The position numbers were made by a program, and so were the translations under genes. Below are positions 7,728-15,817 of a stretch of 64,000 nt of DNA, piece by piece. The DNA comes from Scandinavium sp036409475. GTDB lineage: Bacteria > Pseudomonadota > Gammaproteobacteria > Enterobacterales > Enterobacteriaceae. The stretch's first letter is position 1; the number at the start of each line of letters is the position of its first letter. The DNA lies in NCBI RefSeq assembly GCF_036409475.1, contig NZ_JAYRCK010000026.1:1-64000 (forward strand), read 5' to 3'. The notes beneath the pieces were generated by a model. It had not been told where the DNA came from. It saw nothing but the letters and a program-made list of their open reading frames with translations, and searched no databases.

Positions 7728-8342
7728 ATGATTAAACACAGTGCTGGGTTAATTAGCTCAGCAGGAGTAGTCAGTGTCAAAGAAAAGGTAAAACAAGTCG
7801 TGACTGAAGCTTTTTCTGAGCATGACGATATCATAATGGTCAAAGTCATACTGAATTTTCCGGACAAACGTGTTTACTTTAAAGGAGGCGATGATGCTAT
7901 TGACCGTTTTATTAGGATCGCTAAAGAACGGATCCCTGCATATGTCAGTACTCGAAAAACTGAAGGATGTAGCATTAGTGATACGACAATTCATTATCTC
8001 TGGAAAAAGAAGAGTGATAGCGGTCATACCAGCTACACTGTATTGCTATTGCTTAACTATGACACGCTGAGTTATCCGGGAGCATTTACGCTTGATGAAG
8101 GTAGGTTTCTGTTGATGCTTACCCATTGTTGGCGTTCAGCCCTTGGAATGGATGGGGCGCATCATAATTTCCTGGCGCACCTGACCCCGATGATGACATC
8201 TCTACTTGAAAGCACAGTTTGCGAGAATGAGCAGGTGGAGCTGCTGCGGCAGATTTTGCTATCGAAACCCAGCGTTGATGGTAGTAACCCATACGAACAG
8301 GATTGTCAAAGCACAGGCGTATTTGGCTGGGGCTGCGCTTAG
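7728..8342 (+). CDS. Divergent Gp2/YfjJ-like paralogue lacking the HUH histidines
   Basis: This 204-residue protein aligns by eye with the Gp2-like protein encoded at 6598-7236: both have an aromatic/basic strand, then a core (HTSYTVLLLLNYDTLSYPGAF here, KKHYHVLLLLNKDAYYHPGDF there), then a helix containing an SA(L/I)G motif (HCWRSALGM here, KSAWASAIGI there). The HYH triplet of the first protein is SYT here, so nuclease chemistry of the HUH type is unlikely. No strong Shine-Dalgarno is visible before the ATG. It may act as a regulator or inactive partner. Assignment to the family is moderate, based only on visual comparison. Confidence 0.65.
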   Translation: MIKHSAGLISSAGVVSVKEKVKQVVTEAFSEHDDIIMVKVILNFPDKRVYFKGGDDAIDRFIRIAKERIPAYVSTRKTEGCSISDTTIHYLWKKKSDSGHTSYTVLLLLNYDTLSYPGAFTLDEGRFLLMLTHCWRSALGMDGAHHNFLAHLTPMMTSLLESTVCENEQVELLRQILLSKPSVDGSNPYEQDCQSTGVFGWGCA

Positions 8343-8970
8343 TTGTGCCTCTCATTTTCTGGAATGAAGTTGCTGAACAAAAGCTGTCCCCAGGATAATG
8401 GAGAGTACTGAGGGTTGTTATCTGAAATTATATCTGTCCTATGCAGGTTAATTTAGTCTGATGGGACTTAAAAAATTTACAGAAGAATGAAACAACGCTA
8501 GGGTGGTTAAACAATGAGTCGAGTTAGACTATCTGAATTCAACATTATCGGCGAGTAGGAAATAAAAAAAAACTGGGGGATCTTGAGCGTGAATTACCAC
8601 TTAGGATACCCTTCTTTGTATTTCAGAAATGTGAGGTGGTATTCCTTAACATTGTAGGTAGAAAGAAAGTTAATGCAACGCATTTTTTTGAAATGTGTGG
8701 TTAAGAATGGCGTAAACAATGATTGATGAAAGTAATTTGTAATTAATCTCTCTGGGTAGGGGGGTAAGATCACGTTGTTAAGTGGCTTTCATCTCAATTT
8801 GTTGATTGTTTTTTGAACGGTTAAAAATATTTTTTGTCCGACTCAATTCGATTGGACTATATCGGATTTTAGCCCTGTTTACAGATTGGTTTTATATATT
8901 TAGCCTCGGTTGCTAAGACTATGTGACGGAGCGATTTCGTTATGAGTCGATAACTAACCGAGGATTTGTC
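8343..8970. other. AT-rich region with possible remnant of a small gene
   Basis: About 630 bases without an intact gene longer than 60 codons. A short frame starts at 8514 (MSRVRLSEFNIIGE, then stop), and after an A9 run near 8566 another frame continues with a coherent-looking peptide (LGDLERELPLRIPFFVFQ, later VGRKKVNATHFFEMCG, stop near 8704). This could be one small gene broken by a frameshift at the A-tract, but I do not recognise the product. The rest probably holds the promoter of the DUF3987 gene. Confidence 0.35.
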
Positions 8971-10383
8971 ATGTTTAATGAAATTGCGTTACCTGAATAC
9001 CCTATTGAACACTTTCCTATTTTTGTTCGCCAAACAATTGAAGAGTTACAGAAAAGCTCACAAGCTCCTGTAGAAATGGTAGCTGACGTAGTGCTTGGCG
9101 CTATATCACTGGCTTGTCAAAGCTTAGCTATGATCGAGCATCGTGATGGTCGTATCAGTCCATTATCACTTTTTCTGTGTATAATTGCATTATCGGGCGA
9201 ACGTAAAAGTGGTGTTTACAACGAAGTTATCCGACCATTTCTTTTGTTTGAAAAGAAAGTAAAGGAGGAATACATATTACAACGTGAAGCCTATGAGGCG
9301 GAACTTGCAGCATGGAAGGCTATTGAAAAAGCAATATTAAAAAAGATCGGAAAATTCACAGAGAAAAAGCTTGATACGACTGAGCTCAAAGAAACACTTA
9401 AATTTCATTATACGCAAAAGTCTGTCGCACCAAGATTACCGAAACTAATTTATACCGATGCTACACCAGATGCCGTTCTAAAAGGGCTATCAGTAAACAT
9501 TGCTACTGCGGGACTCATGCTTGACGAAGGTGGTATCTTCTTTAAAGGGCATGGGCATAGAAATTTGCCGGTATACAATCAGGCATGGGATGGAGTATCA
9601 CTGGAAGTTGATCGTAAAGATCACACTTTGGTCATTGATAATTGCCGTTTTACAATGTTATTGATGATCCAGCCAGATGAACTGAAAGCTTACCTGAAAC
9701 GCTATGGTAATCATGCTTTTGGCAGTGGCTTCTTCCCTCGATTCCTCATTACTGGCGTTAACTCAATGCAAGGGAAGCGAGATAACACTCAGCCCAAGAA
9801 TGTTAACCGTGAAATCATTGATAAGTTTTATCACCGTATCACCGAACAGCTTGAGCAGATGCTTAAAAATGATAAGCCAAGAGGACTGACATTATCTCGT
9901 GATGCACAGGAATACCTTGCTGGTTTTCAGAACCGTCTGGAATCGCGGATGGTAACTGATACTAACTTGCATACTGCCTTACCCAGCATACTTTCTAAAG
10001 CACCTGAGAATGTGGTGAGGATTGCTGGTTTGTTTCATCAGTTCAGCGGTTATGAGAGCAATGAGGTCGATGTTAGCCTTATCAAAAGTGCTATACAAAT
10101 TGTGTCTTATCACTATCAGCAGGTTATAAATCTGCTTGTCTGTGGTTGCGGGTCGTCAGATGATGATGCTGAGGTTTTATATGGATGGCTGATATCGGGG
10201 CCTTTCCATAACAGCATACAAGTCGCTCGTCCTATGATCCGTCGTTATGCACCGTCACATCTCAGAGATCGCTACCGATTGTATAAGGCATTAGCTGTGC
10301 TTGAAGAAGATGGGCGAGTGCGAATTTATGATCATAAAAACTCAAATGGTACAACCACTGTAATGGTTCAAATTTTCCGCTAA
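8971..10383 (+). CDS. DUF3987 domain protein (YfjI-like)
   Basis: This 470-residue protein matches the DUF3987 family, of which E. coli CP4-57 YfjI is a member. Visible features are IALSGERKSGVYNEVIRPFL (about residues 74-93), which resembles a degenerate P-loop, a coiled/basic segment (KKVKEEYILQREAYEAELAAW), TDATPDAVLKGLSVN and DEGGIFFKGHGHR. These proteins resemble the helicase-like domain attached to phage and plasmid primases; the role in islands is unproven. The start MFNEIALPEYP was chosen because GAGGA precedes it by seven bases; an in-frame ATG-like start at 8923 is possible. Confidence 0.85.
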   Translation: MFNEIALPEYPIEHFPIFVRQTIEELQKSSQAPVEMVADVVLGAISLACQSLAMIEHRDGRISPLSLFLCIIALSGERKSGVYNEVIRPFLLFEKKVKEEYILQREAYEAELAAWKAIEKAILKKIGKFTEKKLDTTELKETLKFHYTQKSVAPRLPKLIYTDATPDAVLKGLSVNIATAGLMLDEGGIFFKGHGHRNLPVYNQAWDGVSLEVDRKDHTLVIDNCRFTMLLMIQPDELKAYLKRYGNHAFGSGFFPRFLITGVNSMQGKRDNTQPKNVNREIIDKFYHRITEQLEQMLKNDKPRGLTLSRDAQEYLAGFQNRLESRMVTDTNLHTALPSILSKAPENVVRIAGLFHQFSGYESNEVDVSLIKSAIQIVSYHYQQVINLLVCGCGSSDDDAEVLYGWLISGPFHNSIQVARPMIRRYAPSHLRDRYRLYKALAVLEEDGRVRIYDHKNSNGTTTVMVQIFR

Positions 10384-10404
10384 TAAATTTTAACGCATAT
10401 CACT

Positions 10405-10442
10405 CCCTGCTATTTCTACTCTGCGTAGCAGAAATAGCAGGG
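10405..10442. terminator. Perfect 13-bp stem-loop after the DUF3987 gene
   Basis: CCCTGCTATTTCT (10405-10417) pairs perfectly with AGAAATAGCAGGG (10430-10442) around a 12-base loop, 21 bases after the DUF3987 stop. There is no following T-run, so it may be a weak bidirectional terminator or an mRNA-stabilising hairpin. Confidence 0.5.
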
Positions 10443-10515
10443 TTCTCCTATCCTCAAAAACTGTCATTCCTCCGAACTTACAGCATCAATCCTGGGTTTT
10501 GCTCAAAATGCCACG

Positions 10516-10908
10516 TCAACGCTTACCTGTGAGTGCATAGCTTGAAAACGTGCCTTCTTTACCTCGTTGTTTAAACGCTTCAGTGATGTTTTGTCGCTGT
10601 TCTGGTGTGAGTGCATCGAATAAGTTGCCCCACCACTTACGCTGGTCTTCAGAGCTAACAGCTTTCTCTTCTAAACCAGTGAGCAGCCATGACAAAGATC
10701 TTCCAGAGTAGCGTGAAATCCTCAACAACTTTTCACCGCCAGGCGTAGTTTTCCCCGTCAGGTATTTCATGAGAAGTGATGCACCCATGCCGCAATTCTT
10801 AGCAAAGGAACTTTTGCTTTCGTTGCCTATTGCGATTATCAATCTTTGATGGAAGTTTTCAACTCCAACGGGTACTTGGGGATCAGTGGTGTTGTCAAAA
10901 ATAGCCAT
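10516..10908 (-). CDS. CI-type phage repressor helix-turn-helix protein
   Basis: This 130-residue protein carries the Bacteriophage CI repressor N-terminal HTH (FHQRLIIAIGNESKSSFAKNCGMGASLLMKYLTGKTTPGGEKLLRIS, about residues 19-65, including SSFAKNCGMGASLLMKYL as HTH). It lacks the C-terminal S24 peptidase domain of LexA/CI repressors, so SOS-triggered autocleavage is not expected. AAGGATTTTCAAG precedes the ATG. A palindrome at 10934-10949 directly upstream is a good candidate for its autoregulatory operator. It probably controls genes of the island's P4-like module. Confidence 0.8.
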   Translation of the reverse strand: MAIFDNTTDPQVPVGVENFHQRLIIAIGNESKSSFAKNCGMGASLLMKYLTGKTTPGGEKLLRISRYSGRSLSWLLTGLEEKAVSSEDQRKWWGNLFDALTPEQRQNITEAFKQRGKEGTFSSYALTGKR

Positions 10909-10933
10909 CTTGAAAATCCTTGAGGTAAAATTT

Positions 10934-10949
10934 ACACAGTAAACAGTGT
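10934..10949. promoter_or_regulatory. Candidate operator palindrome upstream of the CI-like gene
   Basis: ACACAGTAAACAGTGT forms the palindrome ACACnGTnnACnGTGT, 25 bases upstream of the repressor start codon. Placement and symmetry suit an autoregulatory operator. A shorter related element, CACTAAAGTG, lies near 11071. Confidence 0.4.
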
Positions 10950-11693
10950 ACTATTTTCAATCAAAAACTTTTCAAATAAAACTATTTTCATTGTTTGAAT
11001 TTTGTTCTTTTAAAATATCCTTTTATTTCAATTGATTATGCTTTGTTGATTTTGTGGATTTGTTTGTTATGCACTAAAGTGTGTTGTTTGATTTATTTTG
11101 TGAAAATAGTGTTTTTTTGAATGTCGATTTTTACAATGCCTGAGGGACGTAACCGTGCTCTAAGTTTTGTTACGAAGCCGATGATGCCGCTACAAGTAAG
11201 GAGAGTGGCGGCAACTGAATAACGCATCCCTGTCAATACGGCTCTCGCTGTACGCTTACCGGATAAATGCCGTCAATGAGGAAATCTATTGCGGCCTTCA
11301 CCTCAGTGCGGTATTGCGAAGCATCGCAGAATACCGCCTCCAGGCAGGGAAACTTGCCAGTTCGTGGGCCATGACCGTGTATTCCTGGCAGTCAGTCAGT
11401 CAGTCAGTCAGTCTGAAGACAGGGACGAGGCGATCCGGCTGAGGAGAAACTTCGGACCTATCGTTGCTAGCAAAGCCATCTCGAACGAGCGCAATGGCCC
11501 TCACGCGAGGGTTATCGGAAATACTGGAGTTGCCGGTCGAGGGTGGAGATGAAAAGCAGCAACCCAAGAGATCGCCCATTATTGTGAGAGCACTTATTTT
11601 TGCTGAATTTTTCAGAACCGAATTGGTGTCAATCTATACATGAAATGCGTCGCGAAGCGTGACAACCGTCTAAGCTGAGATAGTAGATCATTT
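10950..11693. other. Intergenic junction between P4-like module and defence operon
   Basis: About 740 bases without a recognisable gene. The left part (to about 11130) is T-rich. The right part is GC-richer and contains a frame without a start codon (about 11215-11430) and a GTCA microsatellite. A base-composition step near 11140 suggests a junction between two acquired segments. A convergent terminator for the ptuB-like gene was not evident. Confidence 0.45.
11391..11413. repeat. GTCA tetranucleotide microsatellite
   Basis: Almost six uninterrupted copies of GTCA (23 bases). Tetranucleotide tracts of this kind are slippage-prone and are used for phase variation in some bacteria, but no recognised gene spans it here. 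Confidence 0.8.
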
Positions 11694-12476
11694 TCAGGCC
11701 GAGCGAAGCAAATTCTCAACCCACAAAACATCTCGGCGGCCGGCCACAATTCTTCGAGCAAAAGCCGACAACTCCGCACCCTCGGAAATATAATCCGCAA
11801 GAGCACGCACATGTTCTGAAAACGAATTATCGATATCCACATTTCCAGATTCTGTTTGAGGAAATAACCTATCGGCAGCATCAATCTTTCGCGTTATTGA
11901 AACAGCAAGCGTCTTGCGTTTGTCAACAAGATCAGCGTGGTCCAAGTGGTAAAGCCTGATTGATTCAGCTGCTCGCCTATTGCGGCCGGCATGTTTCTCC
12001 TCAGAATATGTCGGTATAGGTCTTCCAGTCTCGTCAAAATCTACAAGGCCGGGTTCGTCTGGCTTGCACGGGTCCAAAAGAATTGGACCTTCATTTGTCT
12101 CATCTGCACAGCAAGTTGCACGCTTAGTCTCATCGAGGAGGGGAAAATGTTCGCCTTTCCCCCCTGTCTTCTCGCTTTCTTTATCCGCCCGCACACTGTT
12201 GCAGAATGTACATGCAAATCTATAATTGGAAGGGCTAAAAGCCGACCATGGATATTTGCTCTTTGGACGGAAGTGATCTACTGCTCCATCAGACCGTTCC
12301 TGCACAATCTCGCAATAATAACATTTGTTATGCGAAAGCTTCATTAATGGTCGTTTTAGATCGCGCCAAACATCTGAGTGATCTTTAATTTTTCCAGGCT
12401 CATCTGCAATAGCGGCGTCTGCGCGCACCTGCCAGCCATCTGGTAACTCCAACTGGTCCAGATTAATATAGCGCAC
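11694..12476 (-). CDS. PtuB-like HNH endonuclease
   Basis: This 260-residue protein has an HNH nuclease domain of the PtuB (TIGR02646-like) type: zinc ligands C52 and C55 in CYYCE, the HNH histidine in VDHFRPK (D67-H68) and C89/C92 with N93 in CTFCN. In Septu and in the Ec78-type retron, PtuB is the nuclease that acts with the ATPase PtuA. The GTG start lies three bases after the stop of the PtuA-like gene and has a GGGGGG ribosome-binding site. The second half is helical and acidic. It is the last gene of an operon with hsdM and hsdS. Confidence 0.85.
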   Translation of the reverse strand: MRYINLDQLELPDGWQVRADAAIADEPGKIKDHSDVWRDLKRPLMKLSHNKCYYCEIVQERSDGAVDHFRPKSKYPWSAFSPSNYRFACTFCNSVRADKESEKTGGKGEHFPLLDETKRATCCADETNEGPILLDPCKPDEPGLVDFDETGRPIPTYSEEKHAGRNRRAAESIRLYHLDHADLVDKRKTLAVSITRKIDAADRLFPQTESGNVDIDNSFSEHVRALADYISEGAELSAFARRIVAGRRDVLWVENLLRSA

Positions 12477-12479
12477 GTC

Positions 12480-14099
12480 TCAATTCCCCCCCTTTTTCAA
12501 GGCATTCTGAACTAAACGGCGAGCTTTCTCAGCCTCGCCAGGCAGCTCCTCCCTTTCACTTACTGGTATCGCCTCCTGATCCAGCCTTCGCAATGCCTCT
12601 TTAAGTTCGGGATCGCGCACCTCATAGCGGAACCCGTAGGTTTGGAGCTCTTCGTTGATTTCCTTCAGCGTTTTTCTGTCATCTTCACTTAGCACATCCT
12701 GTCCGCTGAGATGGCGCTTCCTCGCAAGCAGATCTTGGGTATGAGTGTCTAGGGCCGCACTCAATCCAAACATTTCACTGGTCATCACCCCCGCATAGCC
12801 CATTCCACGCGGGTGCGTATCCGGCTCCGCAGCCGAGATCGTCTGCGTATCCTTATCACGCGTAAGAATCTGAACTTGTTCCTTCTCAAGCTCAGCTACG
12901 GCAACTGGATTGTGCGTCGCCAGAAGAACGTGACTATTCTGCTTTTCTGAACCATTCACATTCAGAAAATTGCGTATATGTTGAAGATACTCGACGCTCC
13001 ATCTTGGGTTAAGGTGTGTATCGGGCTCGTCGAGCAGAAACAGGCTTTCTTCTTCCGCAGTGAAACGAAGTAATCCGAGCACAGTTAGGAGCTGCTGTTC
13101 GCCTTCACTCAATTCACGGAATGTAACAGACCCATCATTTTTCCGCAGCTTGATCCTGATTCGTACCTCGTCGATTAACTCAGAAACATAGGTACTTTCC
13201 AAATCTTGAAAGAACTGGGCGGTGCTCTTTCCTCCAGCCAGCTTGCGCAGTGCACAAAGGTCTTTCACAAAAAGATACAAGAACTCCAGTTTTCGCCAGT
13301 TCCACAGGCTGACCTTTTCCTTGCGGGTGATCCGCAATGGCGCAAGAGATATATCGTAAAGTGTCGCCAAGAAATCGGATACGACGCCACGTGCATTCCA
13401 GAAGCGTGGATCGCCGTCATTGGATGTCCATGATGGCTGTCTAAGAACAAAGAGAACGGATTCGATTCCCCCCTCTTCAAGGCCGAGCTGTTCCTGCAAA
13501 AACTTGTCAGTCAACTCGGCGTTATTCACTATGAAAGACAGCAAAACAAAATTGCTATGAACTGGAAGTGCATAGAACAGACGCTTCAAGCCAGGATTTT
13601 TTCCACCCCGCAGGTCTCTATCGTACCGTTCGAGATATTTGAGGAAAACCTTTTCCATCCTTTCACTTTGGCCTGAATAATAGCCAAATACAAACCTCGG
13701 CAGATAGCCGTCATCTGGATCTCGCAGCTTGGAAAGAGCCAAGGCTTCGCCGGGGGATTCATCAAAGCTGAGGGCAGAAGGCGGAGATTTAGCATCGGGA
13801 TTATAGGTCGCGAGCTTAATGCGATATGCTTCCTTACCCGCTGGATCTGCATCGATGCGAACCCATTTGTCCTTGATCTGATAGCAAATTCGATAAGCAA
13901 AGGACGGTTTGTTTTTGTTCCCCTTCCCATCCTCACCCATGATCAGGTCCCGGAAAAGAACTGTAGCTGCCTCCAGAACATTCGACTTGCCAGTCCCGTT
14001 TCTGCCGATCAATACGGTAATCAGATGCCCCTGAGCGAAGTCAATCGTCAGGTTTTTCAGGTTTTTATATTCGCCAATCCATAGCCAATCGATACGCAT
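12480..14099 (-). CDS. PtuA-like AAA/ABC-type ATPase
   Basis: This 539-residue ATPase belongs to the AAA15/21 (OLD/PtuA/RecF-like) class. Walker A is GRNGTGKS (residues 32-39), the ABC signature is LSEGEQQLL (about 330), Walker B is LFLLDEPDTHLNP (about 355) and the H-loop is LLATHNPVAV (about 393). A C-terminal helical extension of about 110 residues follows, as in PtuA. There is no TOPRIM domain, which separates it from OLD and GajA. The ATG lies two bases past the hsdS stop and follows GAGGAGT, an ideal ribosome-binding site, so it is coupled to hsdS. With the HNH protein downstream it forms a Septu-like pair. Confidence 0.88.
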   Translation of the reverse strand: MRIDWLWIGEYKNLKNLTIDFAQGHLITVLIGRNGTGKSNVLEAATVLFRDLIMGEDGKGNKNKPSFAYRICYQIKDKWVRIDADPAGKEAYRIKLATYNPDAKSPPSALSFDESPGEALALSKLRDPDDGYLPRFVFGYYSGQSERMEKVFLKYLERYDRDLRGGKNPGLKRLFYALPVHSNFVLLSFIVNNAELTDKFLQEQLGLEEGGIESVLFVLRQPSWTSNDGDPRFWNARGVVSDFLATLYDISLAPLRITRKEKVSLWNWRKLEFLYLFVKDLCALRKLAGGKSTAQFFQDLESTYVSELIDEVRIRIKLRKNDGSVTFRELSEGEQQLLTVLGLLRFTAEEESLFLLDEPDTHLNPRWSVEYLQHIRNFLNVNGSEKQNSHVLLATHNPVAVAELEKEQVQILTRDKDTQTISAAEPDTHPRGMGYAGVMTSEMFGLSAALDTHTQDLLARKRHLSGQDVLSEDDRKTLKEINEELQTYGFRYEVRDPELKEALRRLDQEAIPVSEREELPGEAEKARRLVQNALKKGGN

Positions 14100-14101
14100 G
14101 A

Positions 14102-15685
14102 TCACTCCTCACTGATCGGCATCAGCCTCAACCAGTCTTCATTTCCCCGACGCTCGACCTCAAGGTCACCATTTTGCAGGTGTATCCGCAGCTCGTTGTA
14201 AAACTCCTCAACAGCATCAGATGCCGCGCCATCGCCAATGCCCAACGCTTGCGCTGCGTGACTAGCGGAAACCCAACCTTCTTTGGATTTCATAACCTCA
14301 ATCAAATTCGCCATCTTCGCCCCTTTCTTAACTGGCTTGTTGGGACGCGCTGCCGCCCGTCCTGAGCTTGTTTTTTTCTTTATTGCCGCGCTTTCTGTCT
14401 TTATCCTCTCGATCAGGATTGAGGCGGGCTCATCATTCAGATTTTGTGGAACAAGCTTTCCCCTGAATGCTGTTTGAAGAATAGACGTGTCAAGTCTAGG
14501 AAGCTGATTTGATGCTGCAGTGTATTCGTCAGATACACGGTCGAGCCAAGCAAAAGCGGTTTCAATCCGACGGACAATTTCTGCCTGTTGCTCTTTTGGT
14601 GGCAATGGCAACGGCGTGCTGTTGAGCTCTTTTTTATTGATTTTTGGTAGTACAGTACGTCCTTCACGCAAGGCAGAGAACTGCGCGAAATCCTCGCTAA
14701 CAAGCCAATAAAGCAAAAATTTTGCTTCTAATTGCGAATCAACATTTATTGGGTACATGTCTGCGCTGCAAGCGCCGTCAAAGTCGACAAGCACCGCTTT
14801 TCGGAGATAAGGTCGAATTTTTGAATATAAAATCTGCCCCGGATAAAATCGTTGTTTGGCACTTGTGACGCCGTCCTCTCCAATCGTCTGATACGACAGA
14901 AGCTTCGCCGTGCCGCTTTGGATATTGTTAGGTGCAATATGCGGCAAAGCAAGAATGCTATCCGGGCGAACCAAACTCGCAGCAACAGTAGCAACCTCCT
15001 CAAATCTTACCCAGCGCCAGTCTGCTGGTAAGTTCCAGCATCGGCTTTCGGGTAAGGTCGTTTCGCTCTCCATCTTTCCGATCAATCCGCCGTTAAAAGA
15101 GAGAGCCAAAACACGCGCCCTGAATTTTTCAATCAATGCTGGGATATGATCGAGTGCATCGCGAGCGGAAGCCGTTCGAGAATTCAACTCATCAAGCTTA
15201 GCAACTATCCTCTTTTGCTCCGCGAGGGGGGGAATAGAGACCTTTGCGTCTAAAATGTGCGTTTCCGATACCGCAGGATAAAGCGTTCCACTTTGAGATT
15301 TTGAAATAGATGCGATAAAGCGTTCAGAACGAACCCAATTGAACAGATATTTTGGTGTTATCGCGTTATTGGCACGAAGTGGTACAATTCCAGTGGTCGT
15401 TAATTCGCCATCTAAATCCTCCGTTACTAGGGCGATGTTTTTCAGATATGTTCTTACCGTTGCGAATAGAACATCGTCAGTTTTGATCACCCTACGTGCA
15501 CGAGAGGGGGCCTCCCGCCCGAGGAATTCCTTTGGCTCTGTTATCTTCTGTATCCGATTATCAATGGAGCCGATATCGACATATTGAAATTGCCTCTCAG
15601 GTTGTCGCCTAGGATCAATACTCTCATATGGCTCGACAACCATTTTCAGTGGTGTAGACGCCCACCCCTTTGGTAAATCACTCAT
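14102..15685 (-). CDS. hsdS: Type I restriction-modification specificity subunit HsdS with extra C-terminal domain
   Basis: This 527-residue HsdS has two target recognition domains. The first starts near LPKGWASTPLKMV and ends with the conserved helix PPLAEQKRIVAKLDEL; the second starts LPADWRWVRFEEV and ends LPPKEQQAEIVRRIETAF. Beyond the usual end, the stretch SILQTAFRGKLVPQN is followed by a Lys/Ala/Pro linker and a further domain of about 80 residues (LIEVMKSKEGWVSASHAAQ...DWLRL) that reads like a winged helix. Typical HsdS proteins of 400-450 residues lack it. The start MSDLPKGW was chosen by homology; a TTG at 15772 would extend it by 29 residues. Confidence 0.9.
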   Translation of the reverse strand: MSDLPKGWASTPLKMVVEPYESIDPRRQPERQFQYVDIGSIDNRIQKITEPKEFLGREAPSRARRVIKTDDVLFATVRTYLKNIALVTEDLDGELTTTGIVPLRANNAITPKYLFNWVRSERFIASISKSQSGTLYPAVSETHILDAKVSIPPLAEQKRIVAKLDELNSRTASARDALDHIPALIEKFRARVLALSFNGGLIGKMESETTLPESRCWNLPADWRWVRFEEVATVAASLVRPDSILALPHIAPNNIQSGTAKLLSYQTIGEDGVTSAKQRFYPGQILYSKIRPYLRKAVLVDFDGACSADMYPINVDSQLEAKFLLYWLVSEDFAQFSALREGRTVLPKINKKELNSTPLPLPPKEQQAEIVRRIETAFAWLDRVSDEYTAASNQLPRLDTSILQTAFRGKLVPQNLNDEPASILIERIKTESAAIKKKTSSGRAAARPNKPVKKGAKMANLIEVMKSKEGWVSASHAAQALGIGDGAASDAVEEFYNELRIHLQNGDLEVERRGNEDWLRLMPISEE

Positions 15686-15817
15686 GCCCACCACCCATGT
15701 TGCGGCACGGACATGTTGCCAGCCGTAGCTGCGCTGTTTTGAATCCTTTAATCTCCAGGACGTCTGCTCCAACTACCAAAACCAACTGGATTTTTTGCGT
15801 AAATTTTTCCCTCATCG

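Noticed and set aside
11289..11552. 87-codon plus-strand ORF spanning the GTCA repeat
   Set aside because: The product is low-complexity and unrecognised, has no ribosome-binding site and crosses the microsatellite; I treated the stretch as intergenic.
11694..14099. Ec78-type retron with PtuAB effectors
   Set aside because: No reverse transcriptase gene or msr/msd-like RNA is present near the pair; the neighbours are hsdM and hsdS.
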